64,000 bases of DNA from WHSW01 sp963749365. GTDB lineage: Bacteria > Actinomycetota > Thermoleophilia > Solirubrobacterales > 70-9. Below, one piece after another: positions 35,489-44,281 of this stretch; the first letter of the stretch is position 1, and the number at the start of each line of letters is the position of its first letter. Below the pieces are notes generated by a model. That model made no database searches. It worked only from the letters and a program-made list of their open reading frames with translations, and was not told the DNA's origin. The stretch lies in the NCBI GenBank assembly GCA_963749365.1, contig CAVVME010000004.1:558001-622000 (forward strand). The letters are read 5' to 3'. The translations under genes were made by a program, and so were the position numbers.

Positions 35489-36591
35489 CGGGCCACCGCC
35501 TCGGCCGGGCTCGGCGTTCCCGCGAGCAATGCGACCACGCGCTCGGCGGTGACCGGGGCGAGCAGGATCCCGTTCCGGTAGTGGCCGGCGGCGAGCACCA
35601 GCCCCTCGATCGCTCCCGGGCCGACCAGCGGCATGTTGTCGGGCGTCGCCGGCCGGAGGCCCGCGACCGCCTCGACCAGCTCGAGCTCGGCGACCTCGGG
35701 CAGGGCTCGGTAGGCCTCGCGGAGCAGTTCGTGGACGCCGCCCGCGGTCACCCGGAGGTCGAATCCCTGTTCCTCGACGGTCGCCCCGACGACCAGCCGC
35801 CCGTCCCCGCGCGGAACCAGGTAGACGCGCTCGGTGACCACGATCCGCTCGCAGACTGGCTCCTGCGGCGGCCCGCGAAGCGTCAGGATCTGGCCCTTGA
35901 CCGGTCGGATCGGCGGCCGCGCGGCGGCGGGCAGCCATTCCGCGGCCGACCAGGCACCCGCGGCGAGCACTGTCGACGCCGCCCGGTAGCGGCGTCCGTC
36001 GGCGGCTTCGAGCCCGACCAGCCGCCCCGACTCGAGCAGCGGCCCGCTGACCTCGGCGGTTTCGATCCGGCCCCCGGCGGAGCTCAAGGCCGCCGCCAGC
36101 GCGGCGACGAGCGCGCCCGGGTCGACGGCGGCCTCGTGCGGCGCCACGATCCCGCCGGCGACCGAACCGAGCCCGGGCTCGAGCTCGCGGCAGACCCGCG
36201 GACTGACCCATTCAGCCGCCAGATCAAGCGATCGCATGAGCTCGTGGCGCCGCCTCAGCTCGGCCGCCTCGTCGCGATCGAGGGCCACGTGCAGGGCGCC
36301 GAGACCGAGGAAGCCGAGCTCACGCCCGGCTCGGCGGGCGAGCTCCTGCGCGAACCCCGGCCAAAGCCGATGGGACTCGAGCGCCAGCTCCAGCAGCCGC
36401 TCCTGACCGAAGGTCGCCTCGGCAACCGGCGCCAGCATTCCCGCCGCGACGCCCGATGCCCCCGCCCCCGGTCGCGTGCGCTCGAGCACCACCACGTCGA
36501 GCCCGCGCTCGGCCGCCCGCCAGGCGCAGGCGAGTCCGATCACGCCGGCGCCGACGATCAGGGCGTCGTGCTCGCCGCTCTCAGTTGCCAC
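35485..36591 (-). CDS. thiO: Glycine oxidase ThiO
   Basis: A 368-residue FAD protein; the start chosen is GTG 36591 (ATESGEHDALIVGAGVIGLACAWRAAERGLDVVVLE) since the frame upstream lies in the riboswitch. The dinucleotide-binding GxGxxG is at about 13-18; the C-terminal GLRPATPDNMPLVGPG and GHYRNGILLAPVTAERV are typical of DAO/ThiO enzymes. It oxidises glycine to dehydroglycine for thiazole formation. First gene of the thiO-thiS-thiG operon under the TPP riboswitch. Confidence 0.92.
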   Translation of the reverse strand: MATESGEHDALIVGAGVIGLACAWRAAERGLDVVVLERTRPGAGASGVAAGMLAPVAEATFGQERLLELALESHRLWPGFAQELARRAGRELGFLGLGALHVALDRDEAAELRRRHELMRSLDLAAEWVSPRVCRELEPGLGSVAGGIVAPHEAAVDPGALVAALAAALSSAGGRIETAEVSGPLLESGRLVGLEAADGRRYRAASTVLAAGAWSAAEWLPAAARPPIRPVKGQILTLRGPPQEPVCERIVVTERVYLVPRGDGRLVVGATVEEQGFDLRVTAGGVHELLREAYRALPEVAELELVEAVAGLRPATPDNMPLVGPGAIEGLVLAAGHYRNGILLAPVTAERVVALLAGTPSPAEAVAR

Positions 36592-36625
36592 GGAAGGAAC
36601 GCTCCTCTCCGGGCGGGCGGACCGG

Positions 36626-36716
36626 ATCGTCCCTGCGCCGGCATTACCCGGATCAGGTTCAGACGGTCGGCGGCCCGTCGCCGCCCTCTCAGCCCCACTG
36701 GTCGGGCTCCCGTTCA
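36626..36716 (-). promoter_or_regulatory. TPP riboswitch (thi box)
   Basis: On the minus strand, upstream of thiO, conserved thi-box segments appear in order: GGGGCTGAGAGGG, then GAACCTGATCCGGGTAATGC and CGGCGCAGGGA. The spacing and hairpins match the TPP aptamer. It ends about 35 nt before the thiO start, suggesting control of translation initiation; no U-rich terminator is seen. The aptamer ends 20 bp from the divergent thiE start. Confidence 0.95.
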
Positions 36717-36736
36717 GGTTCACGATACTCCCCCTG

Positions 36737-37432
36737 ATGGCCGAGGGCCGGCGCTGGAGCAAGAGCGACGTCCTGCTCGCCGCCAGGCGCAGGCGGCTGG
36801 CGGAGGCCCGCCTGTACTTCGTCTGCGAGGCGATTGCGGACCGCCGCGCCCAGTCCTCGCTGCTCGAGGCGGTGCTGGCCGGTGGAACCGACGTGATCCA
36901 GCTCCGCGACAAGCGCGCCGACGACGAGACTCTGCGCCGGGCGGCCGCCGTCTTCCGTGACGCCGCGGATCGTCATCGCGCGCTCTTCTTCCTCAACGAT
37001 CGACCCGACCTCGTGCAGGCATTTGAAGCCGATGGCGTCCACGTCGGCCAGGACGACCTCCCGGTCGAGGACGCCAGGCGCCAAGCCGGCGCCTCCGCGC
37101 TGGTCGGCCTGTCGACCCACTCGCCGGGTCAGCTCGACGCCGCGCTCGCCGCCGCCGGCGACGCGCTCCCCGACCAGCTCAGCGTCGGGCCGGTCTGGGA
37201 GACGCCGACCAAGCCGGGCCGGCCGGCGGCGGGGCTGGGCCTGGTCCGACACGCCGCGACGGCCGCAGGCGAGGCGGCCTGGTTTGCGATCGGCGGGATC
37301 GACGAGGCGAACATCGAACGGGTCGTCGCCGCGGGCGCCCGCCGAGTCGTCGTCGTGCGCGCGCTGCGCGAGGCCGCCGACCCCGAGGCGGCCGCCCGGG
37401 CCCTGCGCGCCGCGCTCGAGCGGGAGGTCTAG
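36737..37432 (+). CDS. thiE: Thiamine-phosphate synthase
   Basis: A 231-residue TIM-barrel protein from ATG 36737. LYFVCEAIADRR, DVIQLRDKRADDETLRRAA, LFFLNDRPDLVQAFEADGVHVGQDD, and GPVWETPTKPGRPAAGLG with IGGIDEANIERVVAAGARRV are the ThiE substrate-binding loops. It joins HMP-PP and thiazole phosphate into thiamine phosphate. Divergent from the riboswitch-controlled thiO operon; the riboswitch itself is on the other strand, so thiE seems not to be under that aptamer. Confidence 0.93.
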   Translation: MAEGRRWSKSDVLLAARRRRLAEARLYFVCEAIADRRAQSSLLEAVLAGGTDVIQLRDKRADDETLRRAAAVFRDAADRHRALFFLNDRPDLVQAFEADGVHVGQDDLPVEDARRQAGASALVGLSTHSPGQLDAALAAAGDALPDQLSVGPVWETPTKPGRPAAGLGLVRHAATAAGEAAWFAIGGIDEANIERVVAAGARRVVVVRALREAADPEAAARALRAALEREV

Positions 37433-37452
37433 ACGGTCTAGCCTCTCGACCG

Positions 37453-38010
37453 GTGACGAGCCGGGAGCGAAAGCGGATCGCGCGCAGCAAGCGCAAGCAG
37501 CGCTCGGCCGTGCGCCTCGCCGAGCAGACCGAGCGCCGTGAGGCGACGGCCGCGCGCTCGGAGGCGCGCAACGAGGCGGCGCGCGAGGCGCTCGAGCCGC
37601 TCGCGGTCGGCGAGCGCCCGACCGTGGTCACCGTCGGGGCGGTGATCTCGGCCCTGATCGCGATCTCGACGATTGTCGGCTACCTCGCCGGGGTCGAGGT
37701 GACGAAGATCGGCAGTGACGGGATCGAACAGGGCGAGGAGCGGGCGCCGCTGCTCTCGGTGGCCGCCGTCATCGCGCTGATGGCGACGATGGCGTGGGGG
37801 ATGTGGAAGGCGCGTTACTGGGCGGTGCTCGGCTTCCAGGCGCTGCTTGTGATCGTCCTGGTCGCCGCCTCCCTCGGCCTGGTCCAGGCGACCGCCTGGG
37901 GCCAGGCAATCGGGACCGTGGCGCTGATCGCGGGGGCAGGGACGATGTTCTACTTCATGGTCAAGGCGATGGCTCGGATCCAGATGCCGCAGCGGCGGGC
38001 GACCGACTGA
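37453..38010 (+). CDS. Membrane protein of unknown function
   Basis: A 185-residue protein from GTG. Residues 1-50 are highly charged and basic (RERKRIARSKRKQRS). About four hydrophobic helices follow (VVTVGAVISALIAISTIVGYLAG, LSVAAVIALMATMAWGM, AVLGFQALLVIVLVAASLGLV, AIGTVALIAGAGTMFYFMV). No known motif. It starts 20 bp after thiE and could share its transcript. The arrangement resembles small conserved actinobacterial membrane proteins without assigned role. Confidence 0.75.
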   Translation: MTSRERKRIARSKRKQRSAVRLAEQTERREATAARSEARNEAAREALEPLAVGERPTVVTVGAVISALIAISTIVGYLAGVEVTKIGSDGIEQGEERAPLLSVAAVIALMATMAWGMWKARYWAVLGFQALLVIVLVAASLGLVQATAWGQAIGTVALIAGAGTMFYFMVKAMARIQMPQRRATD

Positions 38011-38068
38011 GCTGTCGACGGCGGTTGGAGCTGCTCTCGCGCGAACGGCTCTCAGATAGAGTCGGCTG

Positions 38069-39436
38069 ATGGCCGACGCCCATGACGTGATCGTGATCGG
38101 AGGCGGGCCGGGCGGCTATCACGCGGCGATCCGGGCCGCCCAGCTGGGCAAGCGAACCGCGGTCGTCGAGGCCGACAAGCCGGGTGGGCGCTGTCTCAAC
38201 TACGCCTGCATCCCGGCGAAGACGATGCTGCACACGGCCGAGATCTTCGACCATGCCCGCAACTCCGCCGAGCTCGGGGTCACGGTCGAGGGCGCGGCGC
38301 TCGACTGGGAGGCGCTCGCCGAGCGCCGGACGAAGGTCTCCGAGGGCCTCTCGGGCGGGGTGAAGATGCTCTGGGACAAGAACAAGGTGACGCTGATCGA
38401 GGGGCGCGGGGCACTCGACTCCGATGCCAACGTCGTCGTCGACGGCACCACCCACGAGTCCGCCGCGGTGATCCTGGCGACGGGCTCGACCGCGACCGCG
38501 ATCCCAGGGGTCGAGTTCTCCGAGCGGGTCGTCGACACCTGGGGGGCGTGGTCGCTGCCCAACCTGCCGAAGTCGATCGCCGTCGTCGGGGCCGGCGCGT
38601 CGGGCGCCGAGATCGCCTCCGCCTATGTCCGTTACGGCGCCGAGGTCACCCTGATCGAGATGCTCGACCAGATCCTGCCCGCCGAGGACCCCGACGTCGT
38701 CCGGGTGGTCGAGCGGGTTTTCAAGAAGCAGGGAATCAAGGTGCTCACCGGCAACCCGGTCTCCGACGTCGAGGTGGGCTCGAAGTCGGTCAAGGCCAAG
38801 GTCGGCGACGAGTCGATCGAGGTCGAGTACATGGCGATCGCCGGCGGCCGCGCACCGGACACCGACGGCTTGGGCCTCGACGCGGCCGGGGTGAAGACTG
38901 GCGACGGCGGCAGGGTCGAGATCGACGAGTACCAGCGGACCTCGAACCCGAAGGTGTACGCGATCGGCGACCTCGTCCGCGGACCGGCGCTGGCCCACAA
39001 GGCTCAGGAGGAGGGCGTGGTCGCGGCCGAGACGATCGCCGGCGCGCCCACCCATCCGCTCGATCCGAACCTGGTCGCGGGCGCCACCTTCTGTCACCCG
39101 CAGGTGGCGAGCGTCGGGATGACCGAAGCCGAGGCAAAGCAGACCGGCCGCGAGATCAAGACCGCGCGGATGAAGCTCGGGGGGGTTGGCGCGGCGGCGG
39201 TCTACGACGACCGTGACGGGATCGTCAAGCTCGTCGTCGACGCCGAGTACGGGGAGATCGTCGGCGCCCACGTCGTCGGCAACCGGGCCTGTGACATGGT
39301 CGCCGAGTTGGTCGACACGATCGCGCTCGAGGGCGGATACCAGGAGCTCGCCCGGATCGTCCACCCGCACCCGACGATCTCCGAGGCGATCCTCGACGCG
39401 GCACGCGCGATCGACGGCTGGGCGATCCACCAGTAG
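38069..39436 (+). CDS. lpdA: Dihydrolipoyl dehydrogenase (E3)
   Basis: A 455-residue flavoprotein disulfide reductase. FAD motif VIGGGPGGYHAA; redox-active disulfide in GGRCLNYACIPAK; NAD motif VVGAGASGAEIA; C-terminal His-Glu pair in VHPHPTISEAI. It reoxidises the lipoyl arms of E2 and makes NADH. Placed upstream of two sets of E1/E2 genes and can serve both complexes; no second E3 was seen in the locus. Confidence 0.95.
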   Translation: MADAHDVIVIGGGPGGYHAAIRAAQLGKRTAVVEADKPGGRCLNYACIPAKTMLHTAEIFDHARNSAELGVTVEGAALDWEALAERRTKVSEGLSGGVKMLWDKNKVTLIEGRGALDSDANVVVDGTTHESAAVILATGSTATAIPGVEFSERVVDTWGAWSLPNLPKSIAVVGAGASGAEIASAYVRYGAEVTLIEMLDQILPAEDPDVVRVVERVFKKQGIKVLTGNPVSDVEVGSKSVKAKVGDESIEVEYMAIAGGRAPDTDGLGLDAAGVKTGDGGRVEIDEYQRTSNPKVYAIGDLVRGPALAHKAQEEGVVAAETIAGAPTHPLDPNLVAGATFCHPQVASVGMTEAEAKQTGREIKTARMKLGGVGAAAVYDDRDGIVKLVVDAEYGEIVGAHVVGNRACDMVAELVDTIALEGGYQELARIVHPHPTISEAILDAARAIDGWAIHQ

Positions 39437-39445
39437 GCGGCGAGC

Positions 39446-40042
39446 TTGGCCGAGCCCGCGGTCTTCTGCTTCGACCTCGGCTCCCCCTATGCCTACCTGG
39501 CCGCGGAGCGGATCGCGACCGTGTTCGAGGACGCCGGGGCGGAGCAGCCCGAGTGGCAGCCGGTCCTGCTCGGCGCCCTGTTCCGGCGCTTCGGGCGCGT
39601 TTCGTGGGCCGACGGGCCCGAGCGCGAGCGTGGGATGCGCGAGGTCGAGCGGCGGGCGCAGTCCTACGGGTTGCCGCCGATCCGTTGGCCGCAGCCCTGG
39701 CCCGGCGACACGCTGACCGCGATGCGCGCCGCGACCTTCGCCAAGCAGATCGGCCGGACCGTGGCCTTCTCGCTGGCGGCGTTCCGGCAGGCGTTCGCCG
39801 CCGGGCGCGACCTCTCCGAGCCCGACAACGTGTTCGTCGCCGCGGCCTCGTCGGAGCTTCATCCGCGCGCGCTCGAGACCGCGATCGCCCGCGACGCGAT
39901 CAAGCTCCGGCTGCGCCAGGCAACCGACAGTGCGGCCGATCGCGGGGTGATCGGCGTGCCAGCCGTCGTCGTCGCCGAGCGTGCGTTCTGGGGCGACGAT
40001 CGGCTCGAGGAGGCGGCCGTGGCGGCGGCGGCGCTTCGGTGA
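39446..40042 (+). CDS. DsbA-family protein, HCCA-isomerase-like
   Basis: A 198-residue thioredoxin-fold protein from TTG. FCFDLGSPYAYLAAERI at the N-terminus has Ser where DsbA has its Cys-x-x-Cys, as in 2-hydroxychromene-2-carboxylate isomerases and kappa-class GST relatives. The GVPAVVVAERAFWGDDRLEE end carries the cis-Pro loop. Predicted to be a glutathione- or thiol-dependent isomerase rather than an oxidoreductase. Located between E3 and E1a genes; its stop overlaps the next start (GTGA). Confidence 0.82.
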   Translation: MAEPAVFCFDLGSPYAYLAAERIATVFEDAGAEQPEWQPVLLGALFRRFGRVSWADGPERERGMREVERRAQSYGLPPIRWPQPWPGDTLTAMRAATFAKQIGRTVAFSLAAFRQAFAAGRDLSEPDNVFVAAASSELHPRALETAIARDAIKLRLRQATDSAADRGVIGVPAVVVAERAFWGDDRLEEAAVAAAALR

Positions 40043-41364
40043 GCTATGTTGCGGTCGGGTTGGCGAACGAGACTGTGAAGACGGCGCAAGCGGGTGGGGC
40101 ACCCACCTCCGAGCGGCCGCTCCCCGACCGGGCCACGTGTCTCGAGCTGCTCGAGACGATGGCGCTGATCCGGCGCTTCGAGGAGGAGGCGGGGCGCCAG
40201 TACCAGCGCGCCAAGGCCGGCGGTTTCCTCCATTTGGCGGTGGGTGAGGAGGCGACGATCGTCGGCACCACCTCAGTGATGGAGCCCGACGACTACCTGA
40301 TCGGGACCTACCGGACCCACGGCCACGCAATCGCCCGCGGCACCGATCCGAAGAACGTGATGGCGGAGTTGTTCGGCCGCGTAGACGGCACCTCTCGCGG
40401 GCGCGGCGGCTCGATGCACATCTTCGACGGCGAGCGCCGGTTCATGGGCGGCTACGGGATCGTCGGAGGCAACCTGCCGCTAGCCGCCGGGCTCGGCCTC
40501 GCCTCCGACTACAACGGCACCGACGAGGTCACGGTCTGCATGTTCGGCGACGGCGCCTCGAACGCCGGCAACTTCGGCGAGACGATGAACCTGGCGGCGC
40601 TCTGGCGCCTCCCGGTCGTCTTCATCCTCGAGAACAACCTCTATGGCATGGGCACCGCGGTCGAGCGCCACTCGGCGGTCACCGACTTCTCGAAGAAGGC
40701 CGAGGGCCTCGGGGTGCCTGGAGTGCGCGCGGACGGGATGGACGTGATTGCGATGCGCGAGATCGTCGCCGAGCACCTTCGGATCGCCCGCGAGGACCGC
40801 CGCCCCACCATGGTCGAGGCCTTCACGTACCGCTACCGTGGCCACTCCGCCGCCGACCCCGAGGTCTACAGGACCAAGGAGGAGGTCGAGCAATGGCGCA
40901 AGAAGGATCCGATCGAGGCGTTCGCTGACCGGCTCGAGCAGGAGGGCGTGCTCTCCGAGCACGAGCGGGACGAGATGCGCGAGCGAGTCGAGTCGCGGGT
41001 TCTCGAGGCGGTCGAGTTCGCCGACGAGTCGCCCGAGCCCCCGCTCGACACCCTCTACGACAACCTCTACGTGGTCGGCGACCAGGTTCCGGGCTGGTAT
41101 GCGGTCGACGAGCGGGCGCCCAAGCCGTTCCCGGGCGAGCGCGAGGGCGAGCGGCTCTCGGGCGAAGCGAAGGAGCTGGCGGAGGCGGGAGCCGCCTACG
41201 GCGGCCAGGCCGCCTCGTCGACGGCCCGCAACGAGTCGGACTCCGATGCCGAGGACCGCGACGAGGGCGAGGCGGTCGAGGAGGAGGATCCCGGCGGCGA
41301 GAACGGCGAGGGGTCGGAGGACGAGGATCGCGGCGAGGGCGAGCCCGAGGAGGACGAGGCCTGA
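40039..41364 (+). CDS. pdhA: 2-oxoacid (probably pyruvate) dehydrogenase E1 alpha
   Basis: A 441-residue protein from GTG 40039. The thiamine diphosphate motif begins MFGDGASNAGNFGE and ends FILENNLYGMGT; RYRGHSAADPEVYR is the E1a regulatory/active-site loop. GRGGSMHIFD and FMGGYGIVGGNLPLA match pyruvate/acetoin dehydrogenase E1a. After about residue 385 there is an unusual tail of about 55 residues, almost wholly Glu, Asp, Gly and Ser, not seen in the family. Its stop overlaps the pdhB start (TGATG). Pyruvate specificity is inferred from GRGGSMH and gene order. Confidence 0.92.
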   Translation: MSYVAVGLANETVKTAQAGGAPTSERPLPDRATCLELLETMALIRRFEEEAGRQYQRAKAGGFLHLAVGEEATIVGTTSVMEPDDYLIGTYRTHGHAIARGTDPKNVMAELFGRVDGTSRGRGGSMHIFDGERRFMGGYGIVGGNLPLAAGLGLASDYNGTDEVTVCMFGDGASNAGNFGETMNLAALWRLPVVFILENNLYGMGTAVERHSAVTDFSKKAEGLGVPGVRADGMDVIAMREIVAEHLRIAREDRRPTMVEAFTYRYRGHSAADPEVYRTKEEVEQWRKKDPIEAFADRLEQEGVLSEHERDEMRERVESRVLEAVEFADESPEPPLDTLYDNLYVVGDQVPGWYAVDERAPKPFPGEREGERLSGEAKELAEAGAAYGGQAASSTARNESDSDAEDRDEGEAVEEEDPGGENGEGSEDEDRGEGEPEEDEA

Positions 41365-42359
41365 TGGCGGTCCTGCGTACCCGCGAGGCGCTGCGCGACG
41401 CGATGGCCGAGGAGATGCGTCGCGACGAGTCGGTGTTCGTGATGGGTGAGGACGTGGCGGTCTTTCAGGGTGCGTTCAAGGTCACCGAGGGCCTGCTCGA
41501 CGAGTTCGGTGAGAAGCGGGTTCGCGACACGCCGATCTCCGAGAACACGATCGTCGGAACGGGGATCGGCGCCGCGATGGGCGGCCTGCGCCCGATCGTC
41601 GAGTTGATGACCGTCAACTTCTCGCTGCTGGCGTTCGACCAGATCATCAACCACGCGGCCGCGATTCCCTACATGTTCAACGGTCAGGTCAAGGTGCCGA
41701 TGGTTATCCGGATGCCGGGCGGCGGCGGCCATCAGCTCGGCCCCACCCACTCGCACAGCTTCGAGGCGATGTTCCTCCAGGTCCCAGGCCTGCTCGTCGC
41801 CTGCCCTTCGACGCCGGCCGACGCCAAGGGGCTGCTGAAGGCGGCGATCCGCGACGACAACCCGGTGATCTTCATCGAGCACGAGACGCTCTACGGCGCC
41901 CGCGGCGAGGTCCCCGAGGACGGCGACCACGTGATCGATTTCGGCCAGGCTGCGATCCGCCGCTCGGGCGCCGACGTGACGATCGTCGGCATCCTGCGGA
42001 TGGCCCACGTCGCCGAGCAGGCGGCGCAGACGCTGTCCAACGATCACGGCATCGAGGCGGAGGTGATCGATCCCCGCACCCTGCGGCCGCTCGATCTCGA
42101 CGCGATCCTCGAGTCGGTGCGCAAGACCAACCGCCTGGTGATCGTCGAGGAAGGATGGCCGCACGGTGGGGTCGGCGCCAACATCGCGGCCCTGGTCACC
42201 GAGCAGGCCTTCGACCACCTCGACGCCCCGGTCCAGCGGGTGACGGGCGCCGACGTGCCGATGCCGTACTCGAAGCGGCTTGAGCAATCGGCGATCCCGC
42301 ACTCCGAGCACGTCGTCAGCGCGGCGCTGGCGACGACCGAGGGAGCGCCCCTCGGTTGA
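41364..42359 (+). CDS. pdhB: 2-oxoacid dehydrogenase E1 beta
   Basis: A 331-residue E1b: VMGEDVAVFQGAFKVTEGLLDEFG, the cofactor-activating Glu in TPISENTIVGTGIGAAMGG, QLGPTHSHSFEAMF with the active-site His pair, and VIDPRTLRPLDLD. With the preceding gene it forms the heterotetrameric decarboxylase. All catalytic residues are present, in contrast to the degenerate copy at 45124. Confidence 0.95.
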   Translation: MAVLRTREALRDAMAEEMRRDESVFVMGEDVAVFQGAFKVTEGLLDEFGEKRVRDTPISENTIVGTGIGAAMGGLRPIVELMTVNFSLLAFDQIINHAAAIPYMFNGQVKVPMVIRMPGGGGHQLGPTHSHSFEAMFLQVPGLLVACPSTPADAKGLLKAAIRDDNPVIFIEHETLYGARGEVPEDGDHVIDFGQAAIRRSGADVTIVGILRMAHVAEQAAQTLSNDHGIEAEVIDPRTLRPLDLDAILESVRKTNRLVIVEEGWPHGGVGANIAALVTEQAFDHLDAPVQRVTGADVPMPYSKRLEQSAIPHSEHVVSAALATTEGAPLG

Positions 42360-42396
42360 TCATGGCCCTTCCGCAGCCGAGCTCGAGGCGGTGGCG

Positions 42397-43725
42397 ATGA
42401 GCGTCGACATCGTCATGCCGCGGCTCTCGGACTCGATGGAGGAGGGGACGATCCTTACCTGGATCAAGTCGGTCGGCGATCCGGTCGAGGTCGGCGAGGA
42501 GCTGGTCGAGATCGAGACCGACAAGGCGAACATGGTGTTCGAGTCCGACGCCGCCGGGACCCTGATCGAGATCGTCGCCGGCGAGGGCGACACGCTGCCG
42601 ATCGGTGATGTGATCGCGCGGGTCGGCGAGGCGGGCGAGGTTGGCGGCGGAGATGGCGAGGCGGGGGGCGGGGACAGCGGAGGTCCCCCGTCGGGCAGTC
42701 CTCGCGTCCGTGCTGCGGATAGCCCTCCGGAGGACTCCGCCGCCCCCGCCCCAGGGGACTCTGCGCCTGCCCGCCCGGCGTCCGAGGCTATGGAGGAGGA
42801 AGAGGGCTCGCCTACCCAGCCCCGTGCCGCCCCGGAAGGCGATGGGCGGGTGAAGGCGTCGCCGCTGGCGCGGAGGATCGCGGGGGAGCGAGGGGTTGAT
42901 ATCTCCGCCCTGTCCGGCTCGGGACCCGGTGGGCGGATCATCAAGGCGGATGTCGAGGCGGCCGCCGGCGAGGGTGCCGCACCGGCGGCGGCACCGGCCG
43001 CGGCGGCAACTCCGCCATCCCCGGAGACCGCGAAGGGCGCCGTCGAGGTGGTCGAGCCGACGAAGCTGCAGCAGACGGTCGCCCGGCGGATGGCCGAGTC
43101 AAAGGCGACCGTGCCGCATTTCTACCTCTCGGCGCAGGTCGACATGAGCCGCTGCGTGCAGGCGCGGACGCAACTCAAGGACTCCGCCGGCGAGGGCGAC
43201 GTGGTCCCGTCGTTCAACGACATGGTGATCAAGGCGGCGGCGATCGCGCTGGGCGAGTTCCCGCGCGCCAACGCCGCCTACCGCGATGGACGCTTCGAGC
43301 TCTATCAGCGGGTCAACGTCGGGGTCGCGGTCGCCGCCCAGGACGCGCTCGTCGTGGCGACGATCTTCGACGCCGACCGCAAGGGCCTGCGCCAGATCGC
43401 GACCGAGGCCCGGACGCTGGCGGGCAAGGTCAGGGACGGCACCGTCACCCCGCCCGAGCTCTCGGGCGGCACCTTCACCGTCTCCAATCTCGGCATGTAC
43501 GGGATCACCGACTTCGGCGCGGTGATCAATACCCCCCAGGCGGCGATCCTTGCCGTCGGGGCGATCACCCCCACCCCGGTCGTGCGCGCGGGCGAGATCG
43601 CCACGGCGCAGGTGATGGGCGTAACCCTGGCCTGCGATCACCGGATCCTCTACGGCGCCGACGGAGCCGAGTTCCTCGCCCGGGTGCGAGCGCTGCTCGA
43701 GGAGCCGCTCGGGCTGGCGTTGTGA
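42397..43725 (+). CDS. pdhC: Dihydrolipoyl acyltransferase E2
   Basis: A 442-residue E2 from ATG 42397. Lipoyl domain (residues 1-80) with lipoylation Lys in EIETDKANMVFE; Gly/Pro/Ala linker; E3-binding domain (KASPLARRIAGERGVDISALSGSGPGGRIIKADV); second Ala/Pro linker; catalytic domain. The active-site motif reads DHRILYGADGAEF, with Tyr where most E2s have Asp (HxxxDG); plastid and cyanobacterial pyruvate E2s have the same replacement, so it is probably active. Single lipoyl domain. Confidence 0.93.
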   Translation: MSVDIVMPRLSDSMEEGTILTWIKSVGDPVEVGEELVEIETDKANMVFESDAAGTLIEIVAGEGDTLPIGDVIARVGEAGEVGGGDGEAGGGDSGGPPSGSPRVRAADSPPEDSAAPAPGDSAPARPASEAMEEEEGSPTQPRAAPEGDGRVKASPLARRIAGERGVDISALSGSGPGGRIIKADVEAAAGEGAAPAAAPAAAATPPSPETAKGAVEVVEPTKLQQTVARRMAESKATVPHFYLSAQVDMSRCVQARTQLKDSAGEGDVVPSFNDMVIKAAAIALGEFPRANAAYRDGRFELYQRVNVGVAVAAQDALVVATIFDADRKGLRQIATEARTLAGKVRDGTVTPPELSGGTFTVSNLGMYGITDFGAVINTPQAAILAVGAITPTPVVRAGEIATAQVMGVTLACDHRILYGADGAEFLARVRALLEEPLGLAL

Positions 43726-43750
43726 TCATCGCCGGGGTCCGGCACCGCGC

Positions 43751-44152
43751 GTGACCGACCCGGACTTCGAGGTCATCCGACGCGCCTGGGACGGGTTCAG
43801 CCGCAATGACGAGGCCGCCTTTGGAGCGGAGCTGCACGAGGAGATCGAGGTCGTCCCCTTCGGCGCCGCGATGCAGCGACAGACCTATCGCGGGCAGGAG
43901 GGCGTGCTGCGGTGGTGGCGGGGCGAGGTGCTCGCCAATTGGGAAGTCTTTCGCACCATCCCCGAGGACTTCCGCCGCGCCGGTGAGCGGATCGTCGTCA
44001 CCGGACGCTGGTACGCGCGCGGTCGGGAGAGCGGGGTCGAGCTCGAAATGCCCGCGACCTGGATCGTAACCATGCGAGATGGCCGGATCGTCTCCTGGCG
44101 AACCTTCACCGACCGTGCGCAGGCGATGCGCGAGGTCGGCGAGCCGCAGTAG
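43751..44152 (+). CDS. SnoaL/NTF2-like protein
   Basis: A 133-residue alpha+beta-barrel protein from GTG (VIRRAWDGFSRNDEAAFGAELHEEIEVVPF...YRGQEGVLRWW...TWIVTMRDGRIVSWRTFTDRAQAM). This is the SnoaL-like/ketosteroid-isomerase-like fold, used for many small-molecule isomerases or as binding proteins; function not predictable. It lies between the first E2 gene and the degenerate complex genes, in the same direction. Confidence 0.82.
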   Translation: MTDPDFEVIRRAWDGFSRNDEAAFGAELHEEIEVVPFGAAMQRQTYRGQEGVLRWWRGEVLANWEVFRTIPEDFRRAGERIVVTGRWYARGRESGVELEMPATWIVTMRDGRIVSWRTFTDRAQAMREVGEPQ

Positions 44153-44281
44153 CGAGCGCGGCGGTCGCGAGAGCGGGCGCGCGCCCCGGGGGTCCAGCCC
44201 CTAGATCGAATGTCCGCCAACCGGCGTCGGCGACGAGCACCTCGCGCCTCCGTGCCGATGGTCTGCAGGCGGTACCGGTTC

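Noticed and set aside
42640..42850. Repeat element in the linker of the first E2 gene
   Set aside because: Gly/Pro/Ala linkers in GC-rich genomes give imperfect inverted repeats by chance, and the core sequence is absent.
43621..43700. Loss of the catalytic Asp in the first E2 (HRILYG for HxxxDG)
   Set aside because: Plastid and cyanobacterial pyruvate dehydrogenase E2 proteins carry the same Tyr and are active, so this is a subtype and not a dead enzyme.
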